A DNA stretch of 64,000 nucleotides, taken from positions 8,491-72,490 of the forward strand of contig CAUAFT010000013.1 in the NCBI GenBank assembly GCA_958428365.1, in the 5' to 3' direction. This DNA is from an uncultured Lachnospiraceae bacterium (GTDB lineage: Bacteria; Bacillota; Clostridia; Lachnospirales; Lachnospiraceae). Positions within the stretch are counted from its first letter, which is position 1. Every line of letters begins with the position of its first letter. The notes under the pieces were generated by a model that saw only the letters and a program-made list of their open reading frames with translations, was not told the origin of the DNA and did no database searches. Positions 50,806 to 58,163 of this stretch are shown here, one piece after another. Position numbers and translations under genes: made by a program.

Positions 50806-50835
50806 GCCGATGTCGAGAGACATCGGCTCCCTCTT
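50806..50835 (+). terminator. Hairpin with GAGA tetraloop upstream of the mutY stop
   Basis: A perfect 9-bp stem (50806-50814 with 50819-50827) is closed by a GNRA-type GAGA loop and followed on the plus strand by TCCCTCTTTTT. No plus-strand gene precedes it within 2.8 kb, so it serves as the mutY 3' hairpin on the minus strand or ends an unidentified plus-strand RNA. The stretch 50581-50805 is AT-rich with a GTAATG/CATTAC dyad (50760-50781) and nothing else named. Confidence 0.5.
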
Positions 50836-50836
50836 T

Positions 50837-51901
50837 TTATAGGAGTTTTCTGATATATTTCTTATAACGTTCAAATGCGGAGGGCACCGGATAGTTCCTT
50901 AAACAATCTTCCGCTTCTAAGAATAGAAGTCCCGAATCATCCTCCTCTAACTGAGCTACTTTTATGACATACCCGTCCATATGCCATTCTATATGAGAAA
51001 AAATATGTTTTGCTTCTTCCAGCTTCTGGATTCTTACGGGGGTAAGCCCCAGGTTTTTTACATATTCTAAGGCTTCATCTTCATTCAGATGACCTTCCAC
51101 ATTTGGAAATTCATACATCCCTGCGAGAAGTCCGCGCTTTGGTCTTTTATTTAATATAACCTTGCTGCCGTCCTGGATGACGAACACGGTTTTGTCTTCC
51201 AGGCGTCTCTTTTTGGCTTTTGATTTTACAGGGTATTGCATTGCTGTTCCTTTTTTTTTGGCGTTGCAGAGTTCCTGCAGCGGACAGCTTCCACAGTCCG
51301 GCGCTCCATTGGGTACGCAGACCATTGCGCCAAGCTCCATCAACGCCTGATTGTAGGCGCTGGCTGCTTCCTTTGGCATGGATTGTTTTAGGGCTGTTTC
51401 CATGGAAGTTTTGAAGGACTGCTTCATGATGTCAGTATCGTCTTCTGTGAGCCGGGTGATGACCCGCAGGACGTTTCCGTCTACTGCCGGGACCGGGATT
51501 CCGTAGGCAATGGAGGAGATGGCTCCTGCGGTGTAGTGGCCGATTCCTTTGAGCTTTAGGAGTTCTTCGTAGTCTGGAGGGAGTTCTCCGTTATATTCTT
51601 CCATTACGGTTTTGGCTGCTGTCTGCATGTTACGGACACGGTTGTAGTAGCCGAGACCCTCCCAGAGTTTCAGGAGACGTTCTTCGTCACATTCTGCCAG
51701 GTGGCGGATGGAGGGGAGTTCGGTTACGAAGCGTTCAAAATAGGGTTTGACGGCTTCGACTCTGGTTTGCTGGAGCATGATTTCTGAGACCCAGACACGG
51801 TATGGGGTCGGGGATTCACGCCAGGGGAGGATTCGTTTGTTTTGGTCGAACCAGGTTATTAAGGGTTCGTTTATTTGTTTTAAATTATAATCTGATAGCA
51901 T
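50837..51901 (-). CDS. mutY: A/G-specific adenine DNA glycosylase
   Basis: 354 aa. It removes adenine opposite 8-oxoguanine. The HhH-GPD domain has the catalytic Glu in SEIMLQQTRVEAV (about 40), the HhH LLKLKGIGHYTAGAI (about 113) and the catalytic Asp in VPAVDGNVLR (about 138). A 4Fe-4S cluster motif CVPNGAPDCGSCPLQELC (about 193) follows. The C-terminal NUDIX-like domain (about 225-345) recognises 8-oxoG. The gene stands alone. Confidence 0.95.
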   Translation of the reverse strand: MLSDYNLKQINEPLITWFDQNKRILPWRESPTPYRVWVSEIMLQQTRVEAVKPYFERFVTELPSIRHLAECDEERLLKLWEGLGYYNRVRNMQTAAKTVMEEYNGELPPDYEELLKLKGIGHYTAGAISSIAYGIPVPAVDGNVLRVITRLTEDDTDIMKQSFKTSMETALKQSMPKEAASAYNQALMELGAMVCVPNGAPDCGSCPLQELCNAKKKGTAMQYPVKSKAKKRRLEDKTVFVIQDGSKVILNKRPKRGLLAGMYEFPNVEGHLNEDEALEYVKNLGLTPVRIQKLEEAKHIFSHIEWHMDGYVIKVAQLEEDDSGLLFLEAEDCLRNYPVPSAFERYKKYIRKLL

Positions 51902-51938
51902 GTTTTTACCATTTCGTTGATTGATTTACTCCGCTGTG

Positions 51939-52196
51939 TCACTCGGGAGCAAAGCTTCCTGCTCTGCGTACTTTCACACTAGGCTCAAAAACACCTCGCC
52001 AAGTGTTCAATGCATCGTTCAAGGGCATTCGCCCTATCAAAACCGCCAAAAACAAATCCGCCTGCAAGCAGTCGATTTGTTTCCGGCGATTTTGGCACAG
52101 CTCATTGCTAGTTTGTACATTATATATGTGCTTTGCACATAAACGCTCCGCTTTGGATGCCATTCGGCGGGGTATAATGTCTTTCGACATTATACC
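51939..52196. repeat. Structured intergenic element between mutY and crt
   Basis: The segment holds several hairpins: GGGC/GCCC near 52023-52034, CAAATC..CTGC/GCAG..GATTTG near 52054-52079, GTGC/GCAC near 52129-52139, and a perfect 11-bp GGTATAATGTC/GACATTATACC stem (52171-52181, 52186-52196). An 83-codon frame runs on the minus strand (52190-51939) but lacks a convincing ribosome binding site. It looks like a dispersed non-coding repeat. Confidence 0.45.
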
Positions 52197-52230
52197 ATAA
52201 TTGTAAGGTCGATAAAAGTGTAGGAAAGGA

Positions 52231-52259
52231 TTGACAATTTTTTGTCAAAGTTATAGAAT
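52231..52259 (+). promoter_or_regulatory. crt promoter with dyad
   Basis: TTGACA (52231-52236), 17 nt, TAGAAT (52254-52259), a strong promoter. A perfect 7-4-7 dyad TTGACAA/TTGTCAA (52231-52237, 52242-52248) begins at the -35 and covers the spacer, a likely operator. Confidence 0.75.
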
Positions 52260-52306
52260 GAAATTACAAAATATTACACAGTACATATTTATTAGGAGGT
52301 TTTTTC

Positions 52307-53083
52307 ATGAACAATTTACGTTTGGAAGTTGAAAACGAGATTGCTGTTCTTACAATCTCAAGACCTAAGGCATTAAATGCTTTAAACAGCGAGACATTGA
52401 ACGAATTAAACGAAGTTTTAACAGATATCGAAAAAAGAGATGATATCAAAGTTGTAATCTTAACAGGAGACGGAGAGAAATCTTTCGTTGCCGGAGCTGA
52501 CATCGCTGAGATGGTGAACTTCACTGCTGCTGAAGCAAGAGCATTTGGTATGAGAGCAAGCGAGCCATTCTTCAAACTGATGAACATGCGTCAGGTTACA
52601 ATCGCAGCTGTAAACGGATTCGCTTTAGGCGGTGGATGTGAGATCTCTATGGCATGTGATATCCGCATCGCTTCTGACAACGCTCGTTTCGGACAGCCGG
52701 AGACAGGTCTTGGAATTATCCCAGGATTTGGTGGTACTCAGAGACTTGCACGTTTAGTAGGAATGGGAAGAGCAAAAGAATTAATCTTCACCTGCGATAC
52801 CATCAAAGCTGACGAAGCTTACAGAATCGGCTTAGTAAACAAGGTAGTACCTCAGGCAGAGTTAATGGATACTGCTAAGAAGATGGCAGCTAAGATCGCT
52901 TCTAAAGGAAGCTATGCTAACGCAATCGCAAAGGCAGCTATCAACAATGGTTACGATATGGATATCAAGAACGCTGTTGAGATGGAAGCTAACTTATTTG
53001 GTATTACATGCTCCACAAACGATAAAAAAGAAGGTATGACAGCTTTCTTAGAGAAACGCGACGCTAACTTAACAGACTTCTAG
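52307..53083 (+). CDS. crt: Short-chain enoyl-CoA hydratase (crotonase)
   Basis: 258 aa. It hydrates crotonyl-CoA reversibly, a step of the butyrate pathway. Crotonase-fold features are the oxyanion-hole segment SFVAGADIAEM (about 63), AAVNGFALGGGCEISMACDIRIAS (about 100) with the first catalytic Glu, and GQPETGLGIIPGFGGTQRL (about 128) with the second. Codon use is strongly biased (AAC, GCT, AAG), as in highly expressed genes. AGGAGG precedes ATG. No bcd, etf or hbd genes adjoin it; it is monocistronic with its own promoter and terminator. Confidence 0.94.
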   Translation: MNNLRLEVENEIAVLTISRPKALNALNSETLNELNEVLTDIEKRDDIKVVILTGDGEKSFVAGADIAEMVNFTAAEARAFGMRASEPFFKLMNMRQVTIAAVNGFALGGGCEISMACDIRIASDNARFGQPETGLGIIPGFGGTQRLARLVGMGRAKELIFTCDTIKADEAYRIGLVNKVVPQAELMDTAKKMAAKIASKGSYANAIAKAAINNGYDMDIKNAVEMEANLFGITCSTNDKKEGMTAFLEKRDANLTDF

Positions 53084-53104
53084 AAAAACCAAATTACCAT
53101 AAAG

Positions 53105-53145
53105 ACTCTATGTAAATGGGTAATCCATCTACATAGAGTTTTTTT
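53105..53145 (+). terminator. crt terminator
   Basis: ACTCTATGTA (53105-53114) pairs with TACATAGAGT (53130-53139), with an inner ATGG/CCAT, then TTTTTTT. It also ends convergently with the kinase gene. Confidence 0.9.
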
Positions 53146-54196
53146 ATCTCTCTCTATTCTCCTTTGGCAATTCAACTGTGAAAACAGTTCCGGCTTCCGG
53201 CGCGCTTTCGACCTTTACCGAACCTTTGCAAAGATCCACAATCCGCTTTACAAGTGCAAGTCCAAGCCCATTCCCCTCGGTTTTGCGGGAACTGTCTCCC
53301 TGATAAAACTTCTCAAAAATATGCTTTTGGACTTCCTCCGTCATTCCGCTTCCTTCATCCGAAACAGATACGGCTATCTTTTCCGGTGTCTCATGGATCG
53401 CTATGCCAATACTGCCGCCCGCGGGCGAGTGTTTGACTGCATTATCAAGTATATTGCTCCATACCTGTTCTAAGAGAGGTTCGCTTCCGTAATATATCTG
53501 CCTTGGCAGCTCCATGTCAAATTCGATATCCTTAGCCTCCCACTTATCCTCCAACATCAGAATACATTTGCGGATCTGCTCATCTAAACGGTATGCCGCC
53601 TTTCCCAGCACCATCTCCTGGTTCTCCAGCCTCGAAAGCAACAGGATATTGCCGGAAAGGTTCGTAAGTCTGCGGGAATTATCCAGAATCTTTTCCACAT
53701 AGTGGTCATGTTTTTCAGGTGACAGATTATGGTTCTGCAAAAGAGTCGCATAACCTTCAATCGAAGCGATGGGCGTCTTAAATTCATGGGATACATTGGC
53801 AACAAAATCACTTCGCAGGGTTTCAATGTGGGAAAGGTCATAGGTCATGGCGTTAAAACGCTGCGCCATCTCTCTGATTTCCATAATCTGTTCATTCTCG
53901 GGAACCCTAATTGTAAAATTCCCTTTGGATAGTTCATCGAAGGCGTTGCTGATATTCTGAACCGGACGAATAATCAGCCTGCCTACGAACAAGGCTATGA
54001 CGGCTCCAAGCAGGAGACTTCCCAGAGCAAAGCCGAGAAACGGCACACGCCTGTCATTTGGAGCAATCCCAACCATATCCAATTTAAATAACACAAACCA
54101 AAGCAGGGTCATAAATATAAAAACTGCAAAAATTGTCGCAAATACCAATCCGGTAAAATACATCCAAAGTCTGGAATGGGGATTTTTATTCAACAT
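53144..54196 (-). CDS. HAMP-containing sensor histidine kinase
   Basis: 350 aa. Two TM helices (about 13-38 and 50-72) enclose only a short external loop, followed by HAMP (about 72-125), HisKA (FVANVSHEFKTPIASIEGYATLLQ, about 140) and HATPase_c (N-box IWSNILDNAVKHSP, DEGSGM, GNGLGLALVKRI). The short sensor suggests membrane or transporter-linked sensing. It overlaps the regulator gene by 11 nt, and the divergent ABC exporter is the likely target. Confidence 0.93.
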   Translation of the reverse strand: MLNKNPHSRLWMYFTGLVFATIFAVFIFMTLLWFVLFKLDMVGIAPNDRRVPFLGFALGSLLLGAVIALFVGRLIIRPVQNISNAFDELSKGNFTIRVPENEQIMEIREMAQRFNAMTYDLSHIETLRSDFVANVSHEFKTPIASIEGYATLLQNHNLSPEKHDHYVEKILDNSRRLTNLSGNILLLSRLENQEMVLGKAAYRLDEQIRKCILMLEDKWEAKDIEFDMELPRQIYYGSEPLLEQVWSNILDNAVKHSPAGGSIGIAIHETPEKIAVSVSDEGSGMTEEVQKHIFEKFYQGDSSRKTEGNGLGLALVKRIVDLCKGSVKVESAPEAGTVFTVELPKENRER

Positions 54197-54863
54197 TTTT
54201 CACCACCTTATACCCAAGCCCTCTCACCGTAACGATCTCAAAATCCGTGCAATCCCGGAATCTGTCCCGCAGACGGTTGATATGGGTGTTCACCGTACGC
54301 TCATCCGTTTCCGAGAACATCCCCCATATTTCATCCATCAACTGCTGACGGGTAAAAATCTTATTCGGATAGGACAACAGCTTATACAGCAGATAAAATT
54401 CCTTTTGCGGCAATATAGTTTCCACCCCGTGGATGGTCACTGTAAGGGCGTCGTAATCAAGCATCGTGGAACCCACTACAATTTTCTTCTCACTGGATAT
54501 TTTAGCCCTGCGTAAAAGCGCCTCCACTCTCAGGACAAGCTCTTTCACATTGATGGGTTTGATCATATAATCATCTGTTCCTGCTCGAAAGCCGTTTTGT
54601 ATATCCTCGAACTGATCCTTTGCCGTAACCATCAGAATCGGCAGTTCCATTTTTGCCTCTCTTAAAGTCTTTGTCAGCTCATAGCCGTCCATCCCCGGCA
54701 TCATGACATCCACAACAATCAAGTCTATATATTCCCTATCCATAATTTCCAGCGCCTCCAAACCGTCTGCCGCAGAAATCGTATTATAGCCGCTGTCAGA
54801 GAGCACTGTACAGAACAGTTCACGCATATCGGCATTGTCCTCAACAACAAGAATATGAAACAT
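54186..54863 (-). CDS. OmpR-family response regulator
   Basis: 225 aa. The receiver has VVEDNADMRELF, the phospho-acceptor Asp in IVVDVMMPGMDGYEL (about 52) and the Lys in YMIKPIN (about 102). The C-terminal winged helix ends VNTHINRLRDRFRD...VTVRGLGYKVV. It pairs with the overlapping kinase. Three GTTTAT(C/T)TTC repeats in the divergent intergenic region are its probable binding sites. Confidence 0.94.
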   Translation of the reverse strand: MFHILVVEDNADMRELFCTVLSDSGYNTISAADGLEALEIMDREYIDLIVVDVMMPGMDGYELTKTLREAKMELPILMVTAKDQFEDIQNGFRAGTDDYMIKPINVKELVLRVEALLRRAKISSEKKIVVGSTMLDYDALTVTIHGVETILPQKEFYLLYKLLSYPNKIFTRQQLMDEIWGMFSETDERTVNTHINRLRDRFRDCTDFEIVTVRGLGYKVVKNVE

Positions 54864-54944
54864 CCTATCGCCTCCTATAATATAAATTGTAACATATAAA
54901 AGTAACCTGAGGATAAACTAATACAGATTATCAATAAAATACCC

Positions 54945-54999
54945 GTTTATCTTCGGTTTATTTTCGCGTGACCTAGAGTTTATTTTCATATGCTATATT
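54945..54999 (+). promoter_or_regulatory. Direct-repeat activator sites and extended -10 of the ABC exporter
   Basis: GTTTATCTTC, GTTTATTTTC and GTTTATTTTC start at 54945, 54956 and 54978, 11 and 22 nt apart (one and two helical turns). An extended -10 TGCTATATT (54991-54999) follows with no recognisable -35, as expected of an activator-dependent promoter. Confidence 0.65.
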
Positions 55000-55024
55000 T
55001 TGAGGCGAAATAGGAGGTAAATTC

Positions 55025-57814
55025 ATGCTTCAATTAAAAGATATTGTAAAAACCTATGTAACCGGCGATTTGAAACAGGACGCCTTAAAGGGCGTCAGCA
55101 TCACTTTCCGGGAGAACGAGTTCGTCTCCATTCTCGGTCAGAGCGGCTCCGGTAAAACAACAATGCTCAACATCATTGGAGGTCTTGACCGCTACACAAG
55201 CGGCGACCTTATCATTAACGGTGTGTCCACAAAGGAATATAAGGATGCGGATTGGGATTACTACCGCAACAATTCCATCGGCTTTGTATTTCAAAGCTAT
55301 AATCTGATTCCGCACCAGAGCGTACTTGCCAACGTGGAAATGGCGCTGACCTTAGCAGGCGTGTCCAAAAAAGAGCGCCGACAGAGAGCCATTGCGGTAC
55401 TTCAAAAGGTGGGGCTTGGGGATCACATCCACAAAAAACCAAACCAGATGTCCGGCGGTCAGATGCAAAGAGTCGCCATCGCCCGCGCTCTTATCAATAA
55501 CCCCGATATACTGCTTGCTGACGAGCCGACAGGCGCTCTTGATTCTGAGACGAGTATACAGATCATGGAACTCTTAAAAGAGATTGCAAAGGATAAACTT
55601 GTCATTATGGTCACTCATAATCCAGAGCTTGCCGAAAAGTATTCCACCCGAATCGTGAACCTGCTTGACGGCGAGATCACAAGCGACAGCAATCCTTACT
55701 GTGAAGAAGAGGAACATACCGAAAAGATCAGGCACAAAAAAATATCCATGTCCTTCTTAACGGCCCTGTCCCTCTCCTTTAACAATCTGCGCACGAAGAA
55801 AGGGCGGACCCTGCTTACTTCCTTCGCCGGTTCCATCGGCATCATCGGCATTGCCCTCATCCTGGCCCTTTCCACGGGAATGGATACTTACATTACCGAC
55901 GTCCAGAAAGAGACAATGTCTTCCTATCCGGTGACCATCAGCGACGAGACCATTGACGTTTCAAGTATTATGGGCGTCCGCAGCGAAATTGTTGGCGAGA
56001 TGCGCTCGCAGGATCAAAAAGAAACTAAAGACCGCACCGGCGTTTATGCCGATTACAAGGATATTGAAACCAGCGAACAGATTTCCTCAAGCATCGTGGA
56101 AAACAATCTGACTGAATTTAAAAAATATCTGGATAATCCCGACAGCGACATCCATCAATACCTCGGTGAAAACGGAATTGTCTATACTTATGATGTGGAT
56201 TTCAGCGTATATTCCCACGACGCTGACGGAAAGCTCATCGACAGTGACAGTGAAGCCGGCGAGACTTCCTCCTCCGGATCCGACAATGGCGACCAAACCG
56301 GAATTATGAACCGGTTAAGGGGAGGACAGACAGCCATGGGCGGCAGCTCTTCCACCGGAGCTTCGAACTTCTCAGAGCTGATGGTTGGAGCCGACGGAGC
56401 TTCTGTCAGCCAGGTCGTCACTGACAGCTATGATATGCTGTACGGCAGCTGGCCGGAGGAATATAACGAGGTGATCCTTGTCCTGAACGAAGACAACGGC
56501 ATCTCTGCGGGAACGCTCTATCAATTAGGACTTATTACCGAAGACCAGTATAATGCGGCAGTCGAGAAAATTGAAAATGATGAGGAAGCGGATGAAATCA
56601 ACCTCTCATATGAAGATATCTGCGACCACACCTTCTATCTTGTCGCTGCCTGCGACCAATATATAGAAAACGAGAACGGCACCTTCACTCCTATTGAGGA
56701 CAGCACTCTAAACGAGGAAGAACTTCTTGAGAATGCAGTGGAACTGAAAATCACAGGTATTATCCGCCCGAAAGCAGACGCTTCCAATGCGGATATTTCC
56801 ACTTCCGTAGCCTACACCCCGGATCTGACGGACTATATCATCTCCCATACCGACGAGAGTAATATCATCAAAGCCCAGGAGGCAGACAGCAGCACCAACG
56901 TGCTCACCGGTATGCAGTTCGAATCCCCGGACGATGAGTCAAAGGCTAATGACGCCAAAGAATATTTAAGTTCCCTGGAAGTGTCCGAAAAGGCCTCTTT
57001 TTACAAGCTGATGATGTACTACGCGTCAGACAATGCCGGGGACGGCGCCTCAGAACAGACCGCTTCCGGACAGGGTGGTATGGCGGGTGGCAATATGGCA
57101 ATGGATGAGACCACTATGGCGGCGGCTCTTGACCAGTGGATCGCAAATGATCCTGACCAGGAAGTGCTTCTGAAAATTTATGACGAATATCTCGCTGGCT
57201 CCACCTATGAGGACAATATGAAAGCCTTTGGCAAGGTGAGCTACGACGCACCTTCGTCCATCAGCATTTACACCGACAGCTTTGAGAACAAGGACGCTAT
57301 CGCCGACTGTATTGAGCAGTACAACGAGACCGCCGATGAGGACGCCCGGATTACTTATACCGACTATGTGGCAATGCTGACATCCTCCATCACAACGATT
57401 ATTGACGGTACTTCCTATGTACTGGTTGCCTTTGTGGCAATTTCTCTGGTGGTCTCCTGCATTATGATTGGTATCATTACTCATATTTCCGTTATGGAAC
57501 GTACAAAGGAAATCGGTATTCTCCGTGCCCTGGGCGCCTCTAAGCGCAATATTTCACAGGTATTTAATGCGGAAACCTTTATCATAGGATGCTGTGCCGG
57601 TTTACTTGGTATCGGCGTATCCTTACTTGCCATCATACCGATTAACTCTGTGATCCAAAAAGTGACCGGTATTGCGGACCTTACCGCGCAGCTGCCACTG
57701 GCATCTTCTGTTGTTCTCATTGCAATCAGTATTGTGATCACCATCATAGGCGGTCTGCTCCCGGCTAAGAAGGCAGCAAAAAAAGACCCTGTTATTGCAT
57801 TGCGGACAGAATAA
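55025..57814 (+). CDS. ABC exporter, fused ATP-binding protein and MacB/FtsX permease
   Basis: 929 aa. The N-terminal nucleotide-binding domain (1-230) shows GQSGSGKTT, MSGGQMQRVAIARA and ILLADEPTGALD. A first TM helix (about 270-290) leads into a very large extracellular region (about 290-790), rich in Ser, Gly, Asp and Met (for example GQGGMAGGNMAMDE). Three TM helices follow (about 798-822, 855-880 and 890-915), ending KKDPVIALRTE. Such fusions act as one-gene MacB-like exporters in Firmicutes. It is divergent from its likely two-component regulators; an envelope-stress role is inferred. Confidence 0.92.
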   Translation: MLQLKDIVKTYVTGDLKQDALKGVSITFRENEFVSILGQSGSGKTTMLNIIGGLDRYTSGDLIINGVSTKEYKDADWDYYRNNSIGFVFQSYNLIPHQSVLANVEMALTLAGVSKKERRQRAIAVLQKVGLGDHIHKKPNQMSGGQMQRVAIARALINNPDILLADEPTGALDSETSIQIMELLKEIAKDKLVIMVTHNPELAEKYSTRIVNLLDGEITSDSNPYCEEEEHTEKIRHKKISMSFLTALSLSFNNLRTKKGRTLLTSFAGSIGIIGIALILALSTGMDTYITDVQKETMSSYPVTISDETIDVSSIMGVRSEIVGEMRSQDQKETKDRTGVYADYKDIETSEQISSSIVENNLTEFKKYLDNPDSDIHQYLGENGIVYTYDVDFSVYSHDADGKLIDSDSEAGETSSSGSDNGDQTGIMNRLRGGQTAMGGSSSTGASNFSELMVGADGASVSQVVTDSYDMLYGSWPEEYNEVILVLNEDNGISAGTLYQLGLITEDQYNAAVEKIENDEEADEINLSYEDICDHTFYLVAACDQYIENENGTFTPIEDSTLNEEELLENAVELKITGIIRPKADASNADISTSVAYTPDLTDYIISHTDESNIIKAQEADSSTNVLTGMQFESPDDESKANDAKEYLSSLEVSEKASFYKLMMYYASDNAGDGASEQTASGQGGMAGGNMAMDETTMAAALDQWIANDPDQEVLLKIYDEYLAGSTYEDNMKAFGKVSYDAPSSISIYTDSFENKDAIADCIEQYNETADEDARITYTDYVAMLTSSITTIIDGTSYVLVAFVAISLVVSCIMIGIITHISVMERTKEIGILRALGASKRNISQVFNAETFIIGCCAGLLGIGVSLLAIIPINSVIQKVTGIADLTAQLPLASSVVLIAISIVITIIGGLLPAKKAAKKDPVIALRTE

Positions 57815-57897
57815 ACCCAGAAAACAAAATTCATTTCCCTATTGTCGAAATGGTTTATATAGACCATAAAAGATTAGACGGGAATCTCTGAATGAAT

Positions 57898-57935
57898 AAG
57901 AACCGGCGTAGCTTCTTCCACGTCGGTTCTTTCCT
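57898..57935 (+). terminator. Terminator of the ABC exporter
   Basis: A 12-bp stem with one G-T pair (57898-57909 with 57920-57931) is followed by TTCCTGT, a weak T-tract. It lies 84 bases after the stop. Confidence 0.6.
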
Positions 57936-57986
57936 GTAAAATATTTGACGCCTTATTAGCTTCTATATCCGGAGAATTTTTATCTT

Positions 57987-58163
57987 TTATAACATTTCTA
58001 AGATTATTTTAACGACCATAAAAATGGTAATCACTGCTCCCACAACAGTTGTGATACTGTAGATTTTTCGGGACTCTCTGTCCTCTTTTTCTTTCACCAG
58101 ATAGTAGATACCGGCTCCCAATATCATGAGACCTATCGCTAATCCAACAATGTTAAAAATCAT
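57987..58163 (-). CDS. 58-aa membrane protein coupled to the metal ATPase
   Basis: 58 aa with two hydrophobic helices (about 4-22 and 38-56) flanking a charged KEKEDRESRK turn. It starts with ATG 58163 after GAGGAAAAGAA, inside the last codons of the ATPase (11-nt overlap), so translation is coupled. It is probably a small accessory subunit or metal-handling partner of the pump, but the family is unknown to me. Confidence 0.7.
   Translation of the reverse strand: MIFNIVGLAIGLMILGAGIYYLVKEKEDRESRKIYSITTVVGAVITIFMVVKIILEML

Noticed and set aside
50837..51901. Abnormal iron-sulfur spacing in MutY
   Set aside because: The first cysteine spacing is one residue longer than in E. coli MutY, but I recall the same NGAP-type insertion in other clostridial homologues.
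52231..52248. Rex operator at crt
   Set aside because: The layout is right but the half-site TTGACAA differs from the Rex consensus TTGTTAA; kept only as a generic dyad.
52264..52587. 107-aa minus-strand frame across the crt promoter and 5' end
   Set aside because: It is antisense to a clear crotonase gene, has no ribosome binding site, and matches no family; it is a by-product of biased codons.
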